A stretch of 64,000 bases of DNA, taken from the NCBI GenBank assembly GCA_016125275.1, contig WGMB01000003.1:1467896-1531895 (forward strand), read 5' to 3'. Below the pieces are notes generated by a model. The model worked only from the letters and a program-made list of their open reading frames with translations, was not told where the DNA came from and made no database searches. Positions 53,226 through 60,725 of this stretch are shown one piece after another. The DNA is from Acidobacteriota bacterium (GTDB taxonomy: Bacteria > Acidobacteriota > Terriglobia > Bryobacterales > UBA6623). Positions within the stretch are counted from its first letter, which is position 1. Each line of letters opens with the position of its first letter. The translations under genes were made by a program, and so were the position numbers.

Positions 53226-54102
53226 CTGGATCTGCCTGCTTGCCGTGTTCCTCCCTCCCTGCCCGGCCGCCGAAAACCTGACGACCGTCTGGGCCTCGAA
53301 CAGGGACGATCTCTCCGCGGAGTTCCATACGGCCGTAGAGCCCGACGCCGACGGCGTCGACCTCGATTCCTGGAGGGGCGGCGTCCAAGTCGACTCCCAG
53401 GGCGTCTTTCATCGCTACATCCTCGACGAAGCCGAACGAGTCTATTTCGGCTATAACGTGCGGCTGCGGAAGGGTTCCGAGGACGGCACCGTGGAGCTGA
53501 ACGTAGAGCCGCTTTCTCTTCGCGCCAGCGATCTACCGGTGTCGGAACCAGGCGCCTGGGCGCCCTTGGGCTCTGTGGCGTCGGCCCGCAAGACGCTGCG
53601 GACCCTCGATTCCCTGGCGATGGATCTCCTGGTGAAGGCGCCCACCGGCCAGAAGGTGGTCGATTACATCACCGTCGGGCGGGACGGACACCATCGCAGC
53701 CGGAGCGCTCCTCGCCAATTCCGGGCCGAGGAGGCCGAGATGGAACTCCACACGCCGACGGTGACGGTGAACGGTGGCGCGTCCCTGCCCGTCCGAGGCG
53801 TGTTGCGAGCGGCCGGCCCGACCCTCGGCGTCTATCTGCAAGACCGAGGGCTCTTTCTGCTCTCCCTTCTCCCGCACGAGGAGATGGGTTTCCGCAGGGC
53901 CGGGTCGGTGTCGGGGACGAGGCTCGAATTCGAGTGGGCCGGGCAAGCCTACGCGGTTGATTCCCGCAGTCGCATCGCTCCCGGCGCCGGGGCGTTTTCC
54001 ATCTACGTCGTTCATCAGCCCGCCTATGATCCCGGCGAAGAGCTGCGCAACCAGTCGCCGCTCGTCTTCAGCGCCGGTGCGCCGGAGGCGCTGCTGCGAT
54101 GA
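53212..54102 (+). CDS. Secreted protein of unknown function in the sigma operon
   Basis: 296 aa. A signal peptide (SWICLLAVFLPPCPAAE) is followed by a beta-strand-rich soluble region with segments such as GVFHRYILDEAERVYFGYNVRLRKG, KVVDYITVGRDGHH and GLFLLSLLPHEEMGF. No family recognised. Three overlapping genes (sigma, anti-sigma-like, this) indicate one regulatory unit; this protein may be the periplasmic sensor partner or the output of the sigma factor. No TM or lipobox. Confidence 0.65.
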   Translation: MNKTSWICLLAVFLPPCPAAENLTTVWASNRDDLSAEFHTAVEPDADGVDLDSWRGGVQVDSQGVFHRYILDEAERVYFGYNVRLRKGSEDGTVELNVEPLSLRASDLPVSEPGAWAPLGSVASARKTLRTLDSLAMDLLVKAPTGQKVVDYITVGRDGHHRSRSAPRQFRAEEAEMELHTPTVTVNGGASLPVRGVLRAAGPTLGVYLQDRGLFLLSLLPHEEMGFRRAGSVSGTRLEFEWAGQAYAVDSRSRIAPGAGAFSIYVVHQPAYDPGEELRNQSPLVFSAGAPEALLR

Positions 54103-54113
54103 GCCCGGCCCCG

Positions 54114-54908
54114 TCAGCCGGCCAGATCGAGCCGCGGCGACCCTTCGCGGCTCGGCCACGCGGGCTGGCCCGCCGCCTGCGCCGCCCTCTGGTAGAGTCC
54201 GCCGAGAGCCGGGCCTAGCAGAGTCGCTGCGGGCCAGAGGATCGCCGGAAAGCCCTCGGGGTGGACCAGGATGCGCTGACCTTGGGCGACGGGGTCGAGG
54301 GCCTGCGTCGCGAGAATCCAGATCCAACCCGCCGCGGCCCAAGCCGCCGTACGGCGCGCTGACTGCGCCGGGCCGCCCCCGATTAGGTACAGCGCGAGGA
54401 CGCCGCCGGCCAGCAAGCGGGCGTCGTCGGCCGGCAAGGGGGCCCAGCCGGCTGCGCCGTAGAGCGCCAGCCCCACGGCGGTCCCGAGGCGGGACGGCTC
54501 GCGCCGGTCCCGCCAAGCCGCATCCCCGGCGATCCACTCCGCCATCAGCGCCATCGCAGGCAGAATGGTCGCGAAGAACCAGCCCAGAGCGGCGTACCGC
54601 AGCAGCTCGCTCGAAGGCCAGCCCACGTAGGCCCACAGGCCGCGCTCAGCGTTGAGGGCCTCGACGCCGGTCCACAGGAAGATCGACAGGATGGCCATCC
54701 AGACCGCCGCCTGCGGCTCGCTCGCGAACGGCGATCGGCCGCGGCGACGCTTCAGCAGCCCGTCGGCCAACAGCACGAAGAAGCTGCCGGCAAGCGGCTG
54801 CAGCAGCGTCGCCGCCGGCGCCCAGCCCGCTGCAGCGGCTGCGACTGCAAGCGCCAGCCCGGCGCCGCCGACCGCCTCGCGACGGCTGATCCGAAACGGC
54901 GACGCCAT
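54114..54908 (-). CDS. Hypothetical polytopic membrane protein
   Basis: 264 aa with seven or so hydrophobic segments (VGGAGLALAVAAAAAGWAPAATLL, AVWMAILSIFLWTGVEAL, YAALGWFFATILPAMALM, LGTAVGLALYGAAGW, WAAAGWIWILATQAL, FPAILWPAATLLGPALGGLY). No enzymatic motif and no family recognised. ATG at 54908 is fixed by the TAGAGT -10 seven bases upstream. Divergent from the UvrC-like gene and convergent with the secreted sigma-operon protein. Confidence 0.7.
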   Translation of the reverse strand: MASPFRISRREAVGGAGLALAVAAAAAGWAPAATLLQPLAGSFFVLLADGLLKRRRGRSPFASEPQAAVWMAILSIFLWTGVEALNAERGLWAYVGWPSSELLRYAALGWFFATILPAMALMAEWIAGDAAWRDRREPSRLGTAVGLALYGAAGWAPLPADDARLLAGGVLALYLIGGGPAQSARRTAAWAAAGWIWILATQALDPVAQGQRILVHPEGFPAILWPAATLLGPALGGLYQRAAQAAGQPAWPSREGSPRLDLAG

Positions 54909-54914
54909 GGCTGT

Positions 54915-54921
54915 TACTCTA
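54915..54921. promoter_or_regulatory. Overlapping bidirectional -10 elements
   Basis: Within TTACTCTAG, plus-strand TACTCT (54915-54920) ends 7 bases before the GTG at 54928, and minus-strand TAGAGT (54916-54921) ends 7 bases before the ATG at 54908. The start codons are only 19 bases apart, so the two promoters exclude each other physically and both transcripts would be leaderless. Confidence 0.55.
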
Positions 54922-54927
54922 GCGGGC

Positions 54928-56118
54928 GTGTCCGGTTTTTCGCCGACAGCCCAAGAGCCGGCCGGCTGGCAGACCGTCGCGATCGACGCCCTCGACGAGG
55001 TTCCGGAGGCTCCCGGCGTCACTCTGATCGAGCCGCCTGACGGGGCTCCCTATCTAGGCAAGACGCGCAACCTACGCCGCCGCCTGCGCCGCCTGCTGGG
55101 CCTGCGGCTGGCCGACGGCAGGACCTTTGGCGAAGCCGTGGACTCGGCCTCGTACTGCCCCGTCGGCTCGCCATTCGAGTCCGAGTGGAGGCTTTGGCGG
55201 ACCGGGCGCACGGTCTGGCCGCAGCGCTACCGGGCTCGGCTCCGGCTGCGGCCCGCGCCGCTGCTCAAAGCACACTTGTCGAACCCCTACCCGCGTACTT
55301 CGGTTACCACCCAGCTCTCGGCCGGACGGTCGCTGTACTTTGGACCTTTCCGCTCGCGCGCCGCGGCTGAGGATTTCCAGGACAAGTTCCTGGACTTCTT
55401 CGGCGTCCGACGCTGCACGGAGAACCTCGATCCGACTCCGCAGCATCCCGGCTGCATCTATGGCGAGATGGGGAAATGCCTGCGGCCCTGTCAGGAGGCG
55501 GTGTCGATCGAGCAGTATCGCGGCGAGGCGGGCCGGCTGCTGGAGGCGTTGCACACGCGCGGGGACTCGTTACGTCGGGAGCTCGAGCAGGCCCGCGCTT
55601 CGGCCAGCGAGGAGCTGGAGTTCGAGGAGGCGGCTCGTCTGCACCGCCGCTTGGAGCGGCTCGACGCGGCCCTGGCCGGCCTGGACCCCGTCTCCCACGA
55701 CGTGGACCGCCTGCACGGCGTAGTGATCCAGCGTGCGGCGGAGGCCTCCGCCGTCATCCTCTGGCCGCTGTGCCGAGGCTTCTTGCTCGACCCGGTGGCG
55801 CTCTCCCTGGCCAGCGACGGCAAGCAGATCTCTCTCGATCGGCGCTTGCGGGAAGCCCTGACCGGCGCCGATCTCACGCCGCCGGACGACGACGCGGCCG
55901 GCCGGCAGGACTCGTTGGCCCTGCTACGCCGCTGGATGTGGAGCAGTTGGCGGGAGGGCGAGCTGATCGTCTTCGAGGGCTTCGACCGGATTCCCTACCG
56001 CAAGCTGGTCAACGCCGTCTCGCGCGTCGTTCGCGGAGACGCCCCGCCGGCTCTGGAGACCGCGGCGATGCGCCGAGCGGCTCGAGGGGCCGCACCGTCG
56101 CCGCACAGCGGCGCCTGA
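54928..56118 (+). CDS. UvrC-like GIY-YIG protein lacking the C-terminal nuclease half
   Basis: 396 aa. The N-terminal GIY-YIG domain (about residues 25-105) has PGVTLIEPPDGAPYLGKTRNLRRRLR: the YIG half, GK and Arg are kept, but the first Tyr (GVY) is Thr; the metal Glu is in FESEWRLWR. The cysteine region of UvrC follows, with all four cluster cysteines (RRCTENLDPTP...GCIYGEMGKCLRPCQEAV), then the UvrB-binding UVR motif (SASEELEFEEAARLHRRLERLDAAL). The RNase-H-like endonuclease and HhH domains of full-length UvrC (about 600 aa) are missing. It could make only the 3' incision, like Cho, or be a regulator. GTG start. Confidence 0.82.
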   Translation: MSGFSPTAQEPAGWQTVAIDALDEVPEAPGVTLIEPPDGAPYLGKTRNLRRRLRRLLGLRLADGRTFGEAVDSASYCPVGSPFESEWRLWRTGRTVWPQRYRARLRLRPAPLLKAHLSNPYPRTSVTTQLSAGRSLYFGPFRSRAAAEDFQDKFLDFFGVRRCTENLDPTPQHPGCIYGEMGKCLRPCQEAVSIEQYRGEAGRLLEALHTRGDSLRRELEQARASASEELEFEEAARLHRRLERLDAALAGLDPVSHDVDRLHGVVIQRAAEASAVILWPLCRGFLLDPVALSLASDGKQISLDRRLREALTGADLTPPDDDAAGRQDSLALLRRWMWSSWREGELIVFEGFDRIPYRKLVNAVSRVVRGDAPPALETAAMRRAARGAAPSPHSGA

Positions 56119-56154
56119 GCCGACTCTAAGCACGCGAACCGATCCCGCCGATGA

Positions 56155-56529
56155 GTGTTCCGAGAGGTCCAAGATCGATCAGTGGAACAAACTGTCAACA
56201 TGGATCGCCTGCGGAAGATCTCGTTCGACGATACAGAGTTCATGCAGGAACTGGTGGCCATCTACCTCGACGATGCGCCGCAACAGCTCAGAGAGCTCCA
56301 AGCGGCGGCGGAGGCGCAGGATCTGTCCGCCATCGCGGACAAGGCGCATCGCATCAAGGGCGGAGCCGCCAATGTCGGCGCGGAATCCCTGGCCGCGCTG
56401 TGCGCCGAGCTGGAACGGTCGGCTCGCCGTGGGGAAAACCAGGTTGATCTCGAGAAGCGTGTCGAAGAAGAGATGGCGCGCGTCTCGGCCCGCTTTTCCG
56501 AGATCGTTCGTGAGCTCGCCGGGTCCTGA
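56155..56529 (+). CDS. Hpt (histidine phosphotransfer) domain protein
   Basis: 124 aa single Hpt domain. The phospho-accepting His is in DKAHRIKGGAANVGAESLA, with helices FDDTEFMQELVAIYLDDAPQQLRELQAAAEAQ before and ALCAELERSARRGE after. It relays phosphate between a hybrid kinase and a response regulator, likely the one encoded 16 bases downstream. Start uncertain: GTG 56155, GTG 56182 (GAGAGG 14 bases upstream) or ATG 56200. Confidence 0.85.
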   Translation: MFREVQDRSVEQTVNMDRLRKISFDDTEFMQELVAIYLDDAPQQLRELQAAAEAQDLSAIADKAHRIKGGAANVGAESLAALCAELERSARRGENQVDLEKRVEEEMARVSARFSEIVRELAGS

Positions 56530-56545
56530 AACGGAAGTCCCGCAG

Positions 56546-57571
56546 ATGAGAGTGCTCGTGGTAGACGACGATCCCTCGGCGGCCCGCTCGGTCAGCGAGA
56601 CGGTGCGCCGGTTCGGGTTCGAGGTCGACGTCCGCTTCGACGCTCCCGCCGCTTGGTCCTTGCTCGAATCCGACGCCGTACCGATCGTGCTGACCGACTG
56701 GAACATGCCCGGCGAGGACGGAGTTTCGCTCTGCCGCCGGATTCGCTCCAACCAGCTCGCCTACTACACCTACGTCATCTTCGTGACGAGCCGCTCTCAG
56801 CACGAGGATCTGGTACAGGCTCTCTCCGCCGGCGCCGACGACCTGATCGCCAAACCGTTCGACCCCGAAGAGCTGCGTGCCCGGCTCTTGGTGGCCGAAC
56901 GCATCGTGCAGCTCGAGGCGCGGCTGCGCCGGGCCGCCGACGAGCTTCGCCGCCGCAACGAGGATCTCGACCAGCGCTCGAGGGTCGACCCACTGATGGG
57001 CATCGGCAATCGGGCGGCCTTTGATTCGAAGGTCCGCGAGATTCACGACTGGGCCGCCAGCGGACGGGCCAGCTACGGCGTGGTGATGTGCGACGTGGAT
57101 CACTTCAAGTGCTACAACGACACCTTCGGGCACCGTGGCGGCGACGAGATCTTGCGGCGTATCGCTGACGCGGTCCAGCTCGGCATCCGTTCCACGGATT
57201 CCCAGTTCCGGTACGGCGGCGAGGAGATCGTGATCGTCATCCCGGACCTGGACCTGCCGGGCGCGAAGCGCGTCGCCGAGCGCGTCCGACGTCAAGTCGA
57301 GTCGGTCGAGTTCGTGCTCGAAAACTCGGACGTCCCGTTCCGGGTGACCATCAGTTGCGGGGTCGCCGCCTACCCCGGCGAGGGTTACGCCACCGGCGGC
57401 CCAGAGCCGGTGATCGAACGCGCCGACCAAGCGCTCTACATGGCCAAGCGCAAGGGCCGCAATCGGGTGGTGACCAGCGACGAGCTGCCGGCCTCGACCT
57501 CCCGAGAAGAGATCGACAGGGCTGCCCGCGCCAGCCTCGCCGCCCTGCCCATGAGCGGATCGATACGCTAG
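56546..57571 (+). CDS. Response regulator with GGDEF diguanylate cyclase domain
   Basis: 341 aa. A receiver domain spans about residues 1-120 (MRVLVVDDDPSAARSV, phospho-Asp in VLTDWNMPGEDGV, Lys in DDLIAKPFDP), then a coiled-coil linker (ERIVQLEARLRRAADELRRRNEDL) and a GGDEF domain. The active-site motif is GGEEI (QFRYGGEEIVIVIP), with Ile in place of the usual Phe, and an inhibitory RxxD (RSTD) five residues before it. It should make c-di-GMP on phosphorylation, with product feedback. It pairs with the Hpt gene just upstream; no histidine kinase is in the window. Confidence 0.93.
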   Translation: MRVLVVDDDPSAARSVSETVRRFGFEVDVRFDAPAAWSLLESDAVPIVLTDWNMPGEDGVSLCRRIRSNQLAYYTYVIFVTSRSQHEDLVQALSAGADDLIAKPFDPEELRARLLVAERIVQLEARLRRAADELRRRNEDLDQRSRVDPLMGIGNRAAFDSKVREIHDWAASGRASYGVVMCDVDHFKCYNDTFGHRGGDEILRRIADAVQLGIRSTDSQFRYGGEEIVIVIPDLDLPGAKRVAERVRRQVESVEFVLENSDVPFRVTISCGVAAYPGEGYATGGPEPVIERADQALYMAKRKGRNRVVTSDELPASTSREEIDRAARASLAALPMSGSIR

Positions 57572-57649
57572 CCCCTTCCGTCGGCCGGCACCGCCGGAGG
57601 GGCGAGGCTCAGCGGGAAACCCTCCGCGACGCGGCCCCCGGCCCAAAGA

Positions 57650-57655
57650 TACAAT
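57650..57655 (+). promoter_or_regulatory. -10 element (TACAAT) 7 nt before the DapA-like GTG
   Basis: GATACAAT-CAGACGA-GTG. Leaderless spacing again; the only A/T-rich hexamer in the preceding 90 bases. Confidence 0.5.
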
Positions 57656-57662
57656 CAGACGA

Positions 57663-58529
57663 GTGTCCGACAGTAAGGCTTTACGCGGGATCTTCTGCCC
57701 GCTGACCACTCCGTTCAACCATCGCGGCGAGCTCTATCCGGCCAAAATCCGTTCCAATGTGGCCCGTCTGGCCCGTACGACGTTGTCCGGTTACGTGGTC
57801 GGGGACGAGCCCGGCGAGGGGTTTCGGCTGACCGCCGCCGAGCGCGAACAGTTGTTCAGCCTGTCGAGCGAGGCTGCCGGAGGCGAGAAGACGCTGATCG
57901 CGGCGGTCAGCGCCGACAGCAACGCGGAATCGCTACAGCTCGCCTGTGCGGCTCAACGCAGCGGCTACGGCTTCGTCGCCGCCCGACCGGTACGCGGCGC
58001 GGGCTCCAACGCCGAGGCGCTACAGTCGCTGTACTTCCGGACGCTGGCCGACCGCAGTCCCCTGCCCGTGCTGGTGTGCGGGGCCGACGGACTGTCGGCG
58101 GCGACCGCGCAGGCCCTGGCAGGCCATCCGAACGTGGCGGCCATTGGGCTCGACGGCGGCTCCGTGGACGCCCTCGCCGGCCTGTTGGCGGCCGGCGTGA
58201 CCACGCTGTGGGGCTCGGAAGCATCGCTGAGCGCCGCCTGGCGAGCCGGCGCGCGAGGCTTCATCCTGCCGCTCGCCAACGCTGTCCCTTTCTACCTGTT
58301 ATGCATCGAAGAGGCCCTGCGGACCCGCGACGACGCGGCGGCCGACGAGCTGACCAGCCGCGCGGCTGTCGCCTTCGAACGGGCTTACGGCGAGCTCGGC
58401 GTGGCGGGGCTGAAGCGGGCTTTGGATTTGCGAGGCGGCTACGGCGGCGTCCCGAGGCTGCCGGAGACGCCCATTTCTCCGGCGGAAGCGACCGCAATCG
58501 AGGCGATGCTCGACGGGTTGGCGAGCTAG
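57663..58529 (+). CDS. DHDPS/NAL-family TIM-barrel protein lacking catalytic residues
   Basis: 288 aa, full length for the DapA (dihydrodipicolinate synthase/N-acetylneuraminate lyase) fold: GIFCPLTTPFNHRGELYPAKIRSNVARL at the start, LTAAEREQLFSL after strand 2. The conserved GTTGE is GDEPGE (GYVVGDEPGEGFRL), the Tyr of YNVP is absent (LPVLVCGADGLS), and the Schiff-base Lys (normally G-I-K) is missing in NVAAIGLDGGSVD. Lysine synthesis or an aldolase reaction through a Schiff base is therefore unlikely. It may bind a ligand or have other chemistry. GTG start with TACAAT 7 bases upstream. Confidence 0.8.
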   Translation: MSDSKALRGIFCPLTTPFNHRGELYPAKIRSNVARLARTTLSGYVVGDEPGEGFRLTAAEREQLFSLSSEAAGGEKTLIAAVSADSNAESLQLACAAQRSGYGFVAARPVRGAGSNAEALQSLYFRTLADRSPLPVLVCGADGLSAATAQALAGHPNVAAIGLDGGSVDALAGLLAAGVTTLWGSEASLSAAWRAGARGFILPLANAVPFYLLCIEEALRTRDDAAADELTSRAAVAFERAYGELGVAGLKRALDLRGGYGGVPRLPETPISPAEATAIEAMLDGLAS

Positions 58530-58533
58530 TCCA

Positions 58534-58989
58534 CTACAGGGAGCGTTCGGCCAGCTCCCCGATCACGGGCAGGCTGTAGCGCTCGCCCGAGCTGGTCTTG
58601 ACCAGCATGAAGATCCACAGGGCCAGCAGGGCGATCTCGACCAGCGAGCTCAGCGGGATGTTGTGGCGGAACAGCATCTTGACCCAGAGGTCCACCACCC
58701 AGCGACCGAGCAGCCACACCACGAACAGGTACAACCCCTGGTAGGCGTGGAAGCGCACCTCGCGGTGGGCCCGAAAACGCTGGTTGAGCAGCACCCAGAC
58801 TGACACCAGCCAGCCCAGCCAAGGCACGTAGCAGAGGATCGACGCGCCGCGCGGGCTGAGGGCGTCGCCCGCCTGGGATGCGCGAGGGGCGCCGGCGCCG
58901 CCCGCCACACCCGGCTGGGGCGTTCCACAGCGACGGCAGAAGCGATCCCGCTCTCCCGCCTCAGCGCCGCATTTGGTGCAAAATGGCAA
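58534..58989 (-). CDS. Zinc-ribbon membrane protein (DUF4870-like)
   Basis: 151 aa. An N-terminal zinc ribbon (CTKCGAEAGERDRFCRRCG) and a flexible Gly/Ala linker lead to a three-to-four-TM region (LSPRGASILCYVPWLGWLVSVWVLL, VRFHAYQGLYLFVVWLLGRWVVDL, SLVEIALLALWIFMLVK). Matches the small DUF4870-type zinc-ribbon membrane proteins of unknown function. The TTG start is fixed by a perfect AGGAGGT. Confidence 0.8.
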   Translation of the reverse strand: MPFCTKCGAEAGERDRFCRRCGTPQPGVAGGAGAPRASQAGDALSPRGASILCYVPWLGWLVSVWVLLNQRFRAHREVRFHAYQGLYLFVVWLLGRWVVDLWVKMLFRHNIPLSSLVEIALLALWIFMLVKTSSGERYSLPVIGELAERSL

Positions 58990-58997
58990 GCCGTTGG

Positions 58998-59004
58998 ACC
59001 TCCT
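58998..59004 (-). promoter_or_regulatory. Perfect Shine-Dalgarno (AGGAGGT) for a TTG start
   Basis: AGGAGGT on the minus strand, 8 bases before the TTG at 58989. One of the few strong ribosome binding sites in the window, and it settles the rare start codon. Confidence 0.75.
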
Positions 59005-59054
59005 GCCTCAAGATACGGCGCCGGGTACGGCGGTGTTCCATGGGGCGGCCGGTT

Positions 59055-60659
59055 TCACAGCGAAACTGCTTGATGGTCCAGGCACTCCGGGCGGGTCGCT
59101 TCTTCGAGATCGTCGAGCAGCCGCGGCCCGAAACGGGCCCACAGCGGGAGGAAGGAATAGAGGCGTTCCTGCGGCGCCTTTTCCGGGAAAATCCAGTGCA
59201 GCAGCTCGCCGGCGTTGTCGGCGGCGCGGTCGGCGCGCCGCAACGCTTCGCGGGCCGTCTTGGCGCGCAGCTTGTCGATCTGGTAGCGAATCTTGGCGGC
59301 CGAGCGCTCCAGAGCCTGGGCCAGCGTCGGATCGAACTCCCGCAGCGACGACTCCAGGCGACCCAGCGTGGCGTCGATCTCCTCGCGGCTGCGCGAAAAG
59401 CGCTGCTCCTGATCGTCAGGCACCAGGAAGCGTCCCATGCGCTCTTCGAGCGCCGCACGATGGGTCCAGCAGTCCCGCACCGTCAGGCCGTACTTGGCGA
59501 GCAGCCGCGCGCGGCGCGGGTCGATGAGCGTGAACGACGCCCGCGGAAACAGGGTCGGCATCCGCCCGACCACCCGGCCGAAGACGACCTCGGCCTGCGC
59601 CCAGTAGGCGATCTCGCCCGGCCCGCCGACATAAGCGGCCACCGGCAGCAGCAGATCCTGCACGCTGGGCCGCAGTAGGGCGTTGGGCGAGAAGGTCTCG
59701 GGAGCTTCCTCCACCAGGGCCAGGACTTCGTCTTCGTTCAACCGCCGGCCGTCGAGCACGAACGAACGGCCGTCGCGGACCAGCGGGCGGCGGCGCCCGT
59801 CGCGGATCGTGAACAGCAGCGTACCGTGCTCGGGGATCTTGACCTGCTGAGGGTAGCCGCTCTCCTCCAGTGCGGCGCCGCGCTCCGCCAGGGCCTCGTG
59901 GAGACCTGCGGCCTCCGCCACGGCCGTTCGGAACGCCGGGCGGACGATGCGGCGCAGCGCCGGGTCGAGCGGGTCGAGCTGAATCAGGCCGCGGCCCTCG
60001 AAGACCTTCTCGAAGAGCTTGCGGAAGGCTTCGCCGAAGGTCGAGGGCTCGCCGTAGGCCGCCCGAGCCAACTCGAGCGCTTCGGCAGCCCAATCCAGGC
60101 CGGAGAAGGCATCCTCGAGCGCTTCGAACGCGGTCGGGCCCAGTTCCACGCGGCCGGCCGGTCCGCCGCGCCCTGCGCCCGCCGGCGCCTCCAGCTTCAG
60201 GGGGCTCCCGTCCGGGCCGGGGATCCAGGCCGAGGCGATCTCATCGAGGTCGTGGTCTTCGGTGGCGAGCCAGAAGACCGCGACGGCCTCTACGCCGCGG
60301 CGCTCGAGCGCCTTGGCCAGGCGAATCGCCGTCAGAGCCTTGTACACTGCGTAGGCGGGGCCGCCGAGATAACCCGCCTGCTGACCGGTGACGACGGCCA
60401 CGACGCCCGGCCGGGCGAGCTTGTCCAGCGCCTCGCGCACGGAAGCGTCGGCCGCTCGGTTCTGCCCCCGCAAAGCCTCAACGAGGGCGGCGCGCCGCTC
60501 GTCAGGAAACTGGATCTCGCGGGCGGAAGCCTCTAAGGAGTCCAACGTCGGGGGGCGGCGAAAAAACTGCTCGACGCGGTCGAAGCGGGAGACAAAATCA
60601 AGGAAGAGACGGTTTCCGGCGGCGGGCGTTTCGCCGTGAGGGATGCAGACGCTCTCCAT
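59055..60659 (-). CDS. bshC: Putative cysteine ligase BshC (bacillithiol synthesis)
   Basis: 534 aa. BshC adds cysteine to GlcN-malate in the last step of bacillithiol synthesis. Family features are VVAVVTGQQAGYLGGPAYAVYKALTAIRLAKALERRG, VFWLATEDHDLDEI, and the C-terminal coiled coil (about residues 400-480) that precedes the terminal domain. Length is typical. The ATG at 60659 is 66 bases from the divergent hemW start. bshA and bshB are not in the window. Confidence 0.92.
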   Translation of the reverse strand: MESVCIPHGETPAAGNRLFLDFVSRFDRVEQFFRRPPTLDSLEASAREIQFPDERRAALVEALRGQNRAADASVREALDKLARPGVVAVVTGQQAGYLGGPAYAVYKALTAIRLAKALERRGVEAVAVFWLATEDHDLDEIASAWIPGPDGSPLKLEAPAGAGRGGPAGRVELGPTAFEALEDAFSGLDWAAEALELARAAYGEPSTFGEAFRKLFEKVFEGRGLIQLDPLDPALRRIVRPAFRTAVAEAAGLHEALAERGAALEESGYPQQVKIPEHGTLLFTIRDGRRRPLVRDGRSFVLDGRRLNEDEVLALVEEAPETFSPNALLRPSVQDLLLPVAAYVGGPGEIAYWAQAEVVFGRVVGRMPTLFPRASFTLIDPRRARLLAKYGLTVRDCWTHRAALEERMGRFLVPDDQEQRFSRSREEIDATLGRLESSLREFDPTLAQALERSAAKIRYQIDKLRAKTAREALRRADRAADNAGELLHWIFPEKAPQERLYSFLPLWARFGPRLLDDLEEATRPECLDHQAVSL

Positions 60660-60725
60660 GGGGCTGGCCGGCAGACGTTGGGGGCCACGCGGCCCAACCG
60701 TTCTTGTTCGAGCATACCAGAACGT

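Noticed and set aside
57572-57640. Hairpin after the GGDEF gene as a terminator
   Set aside because: CCCCTTCCG pairs only imperfectly with CGGAGGGG and no T-run follows.
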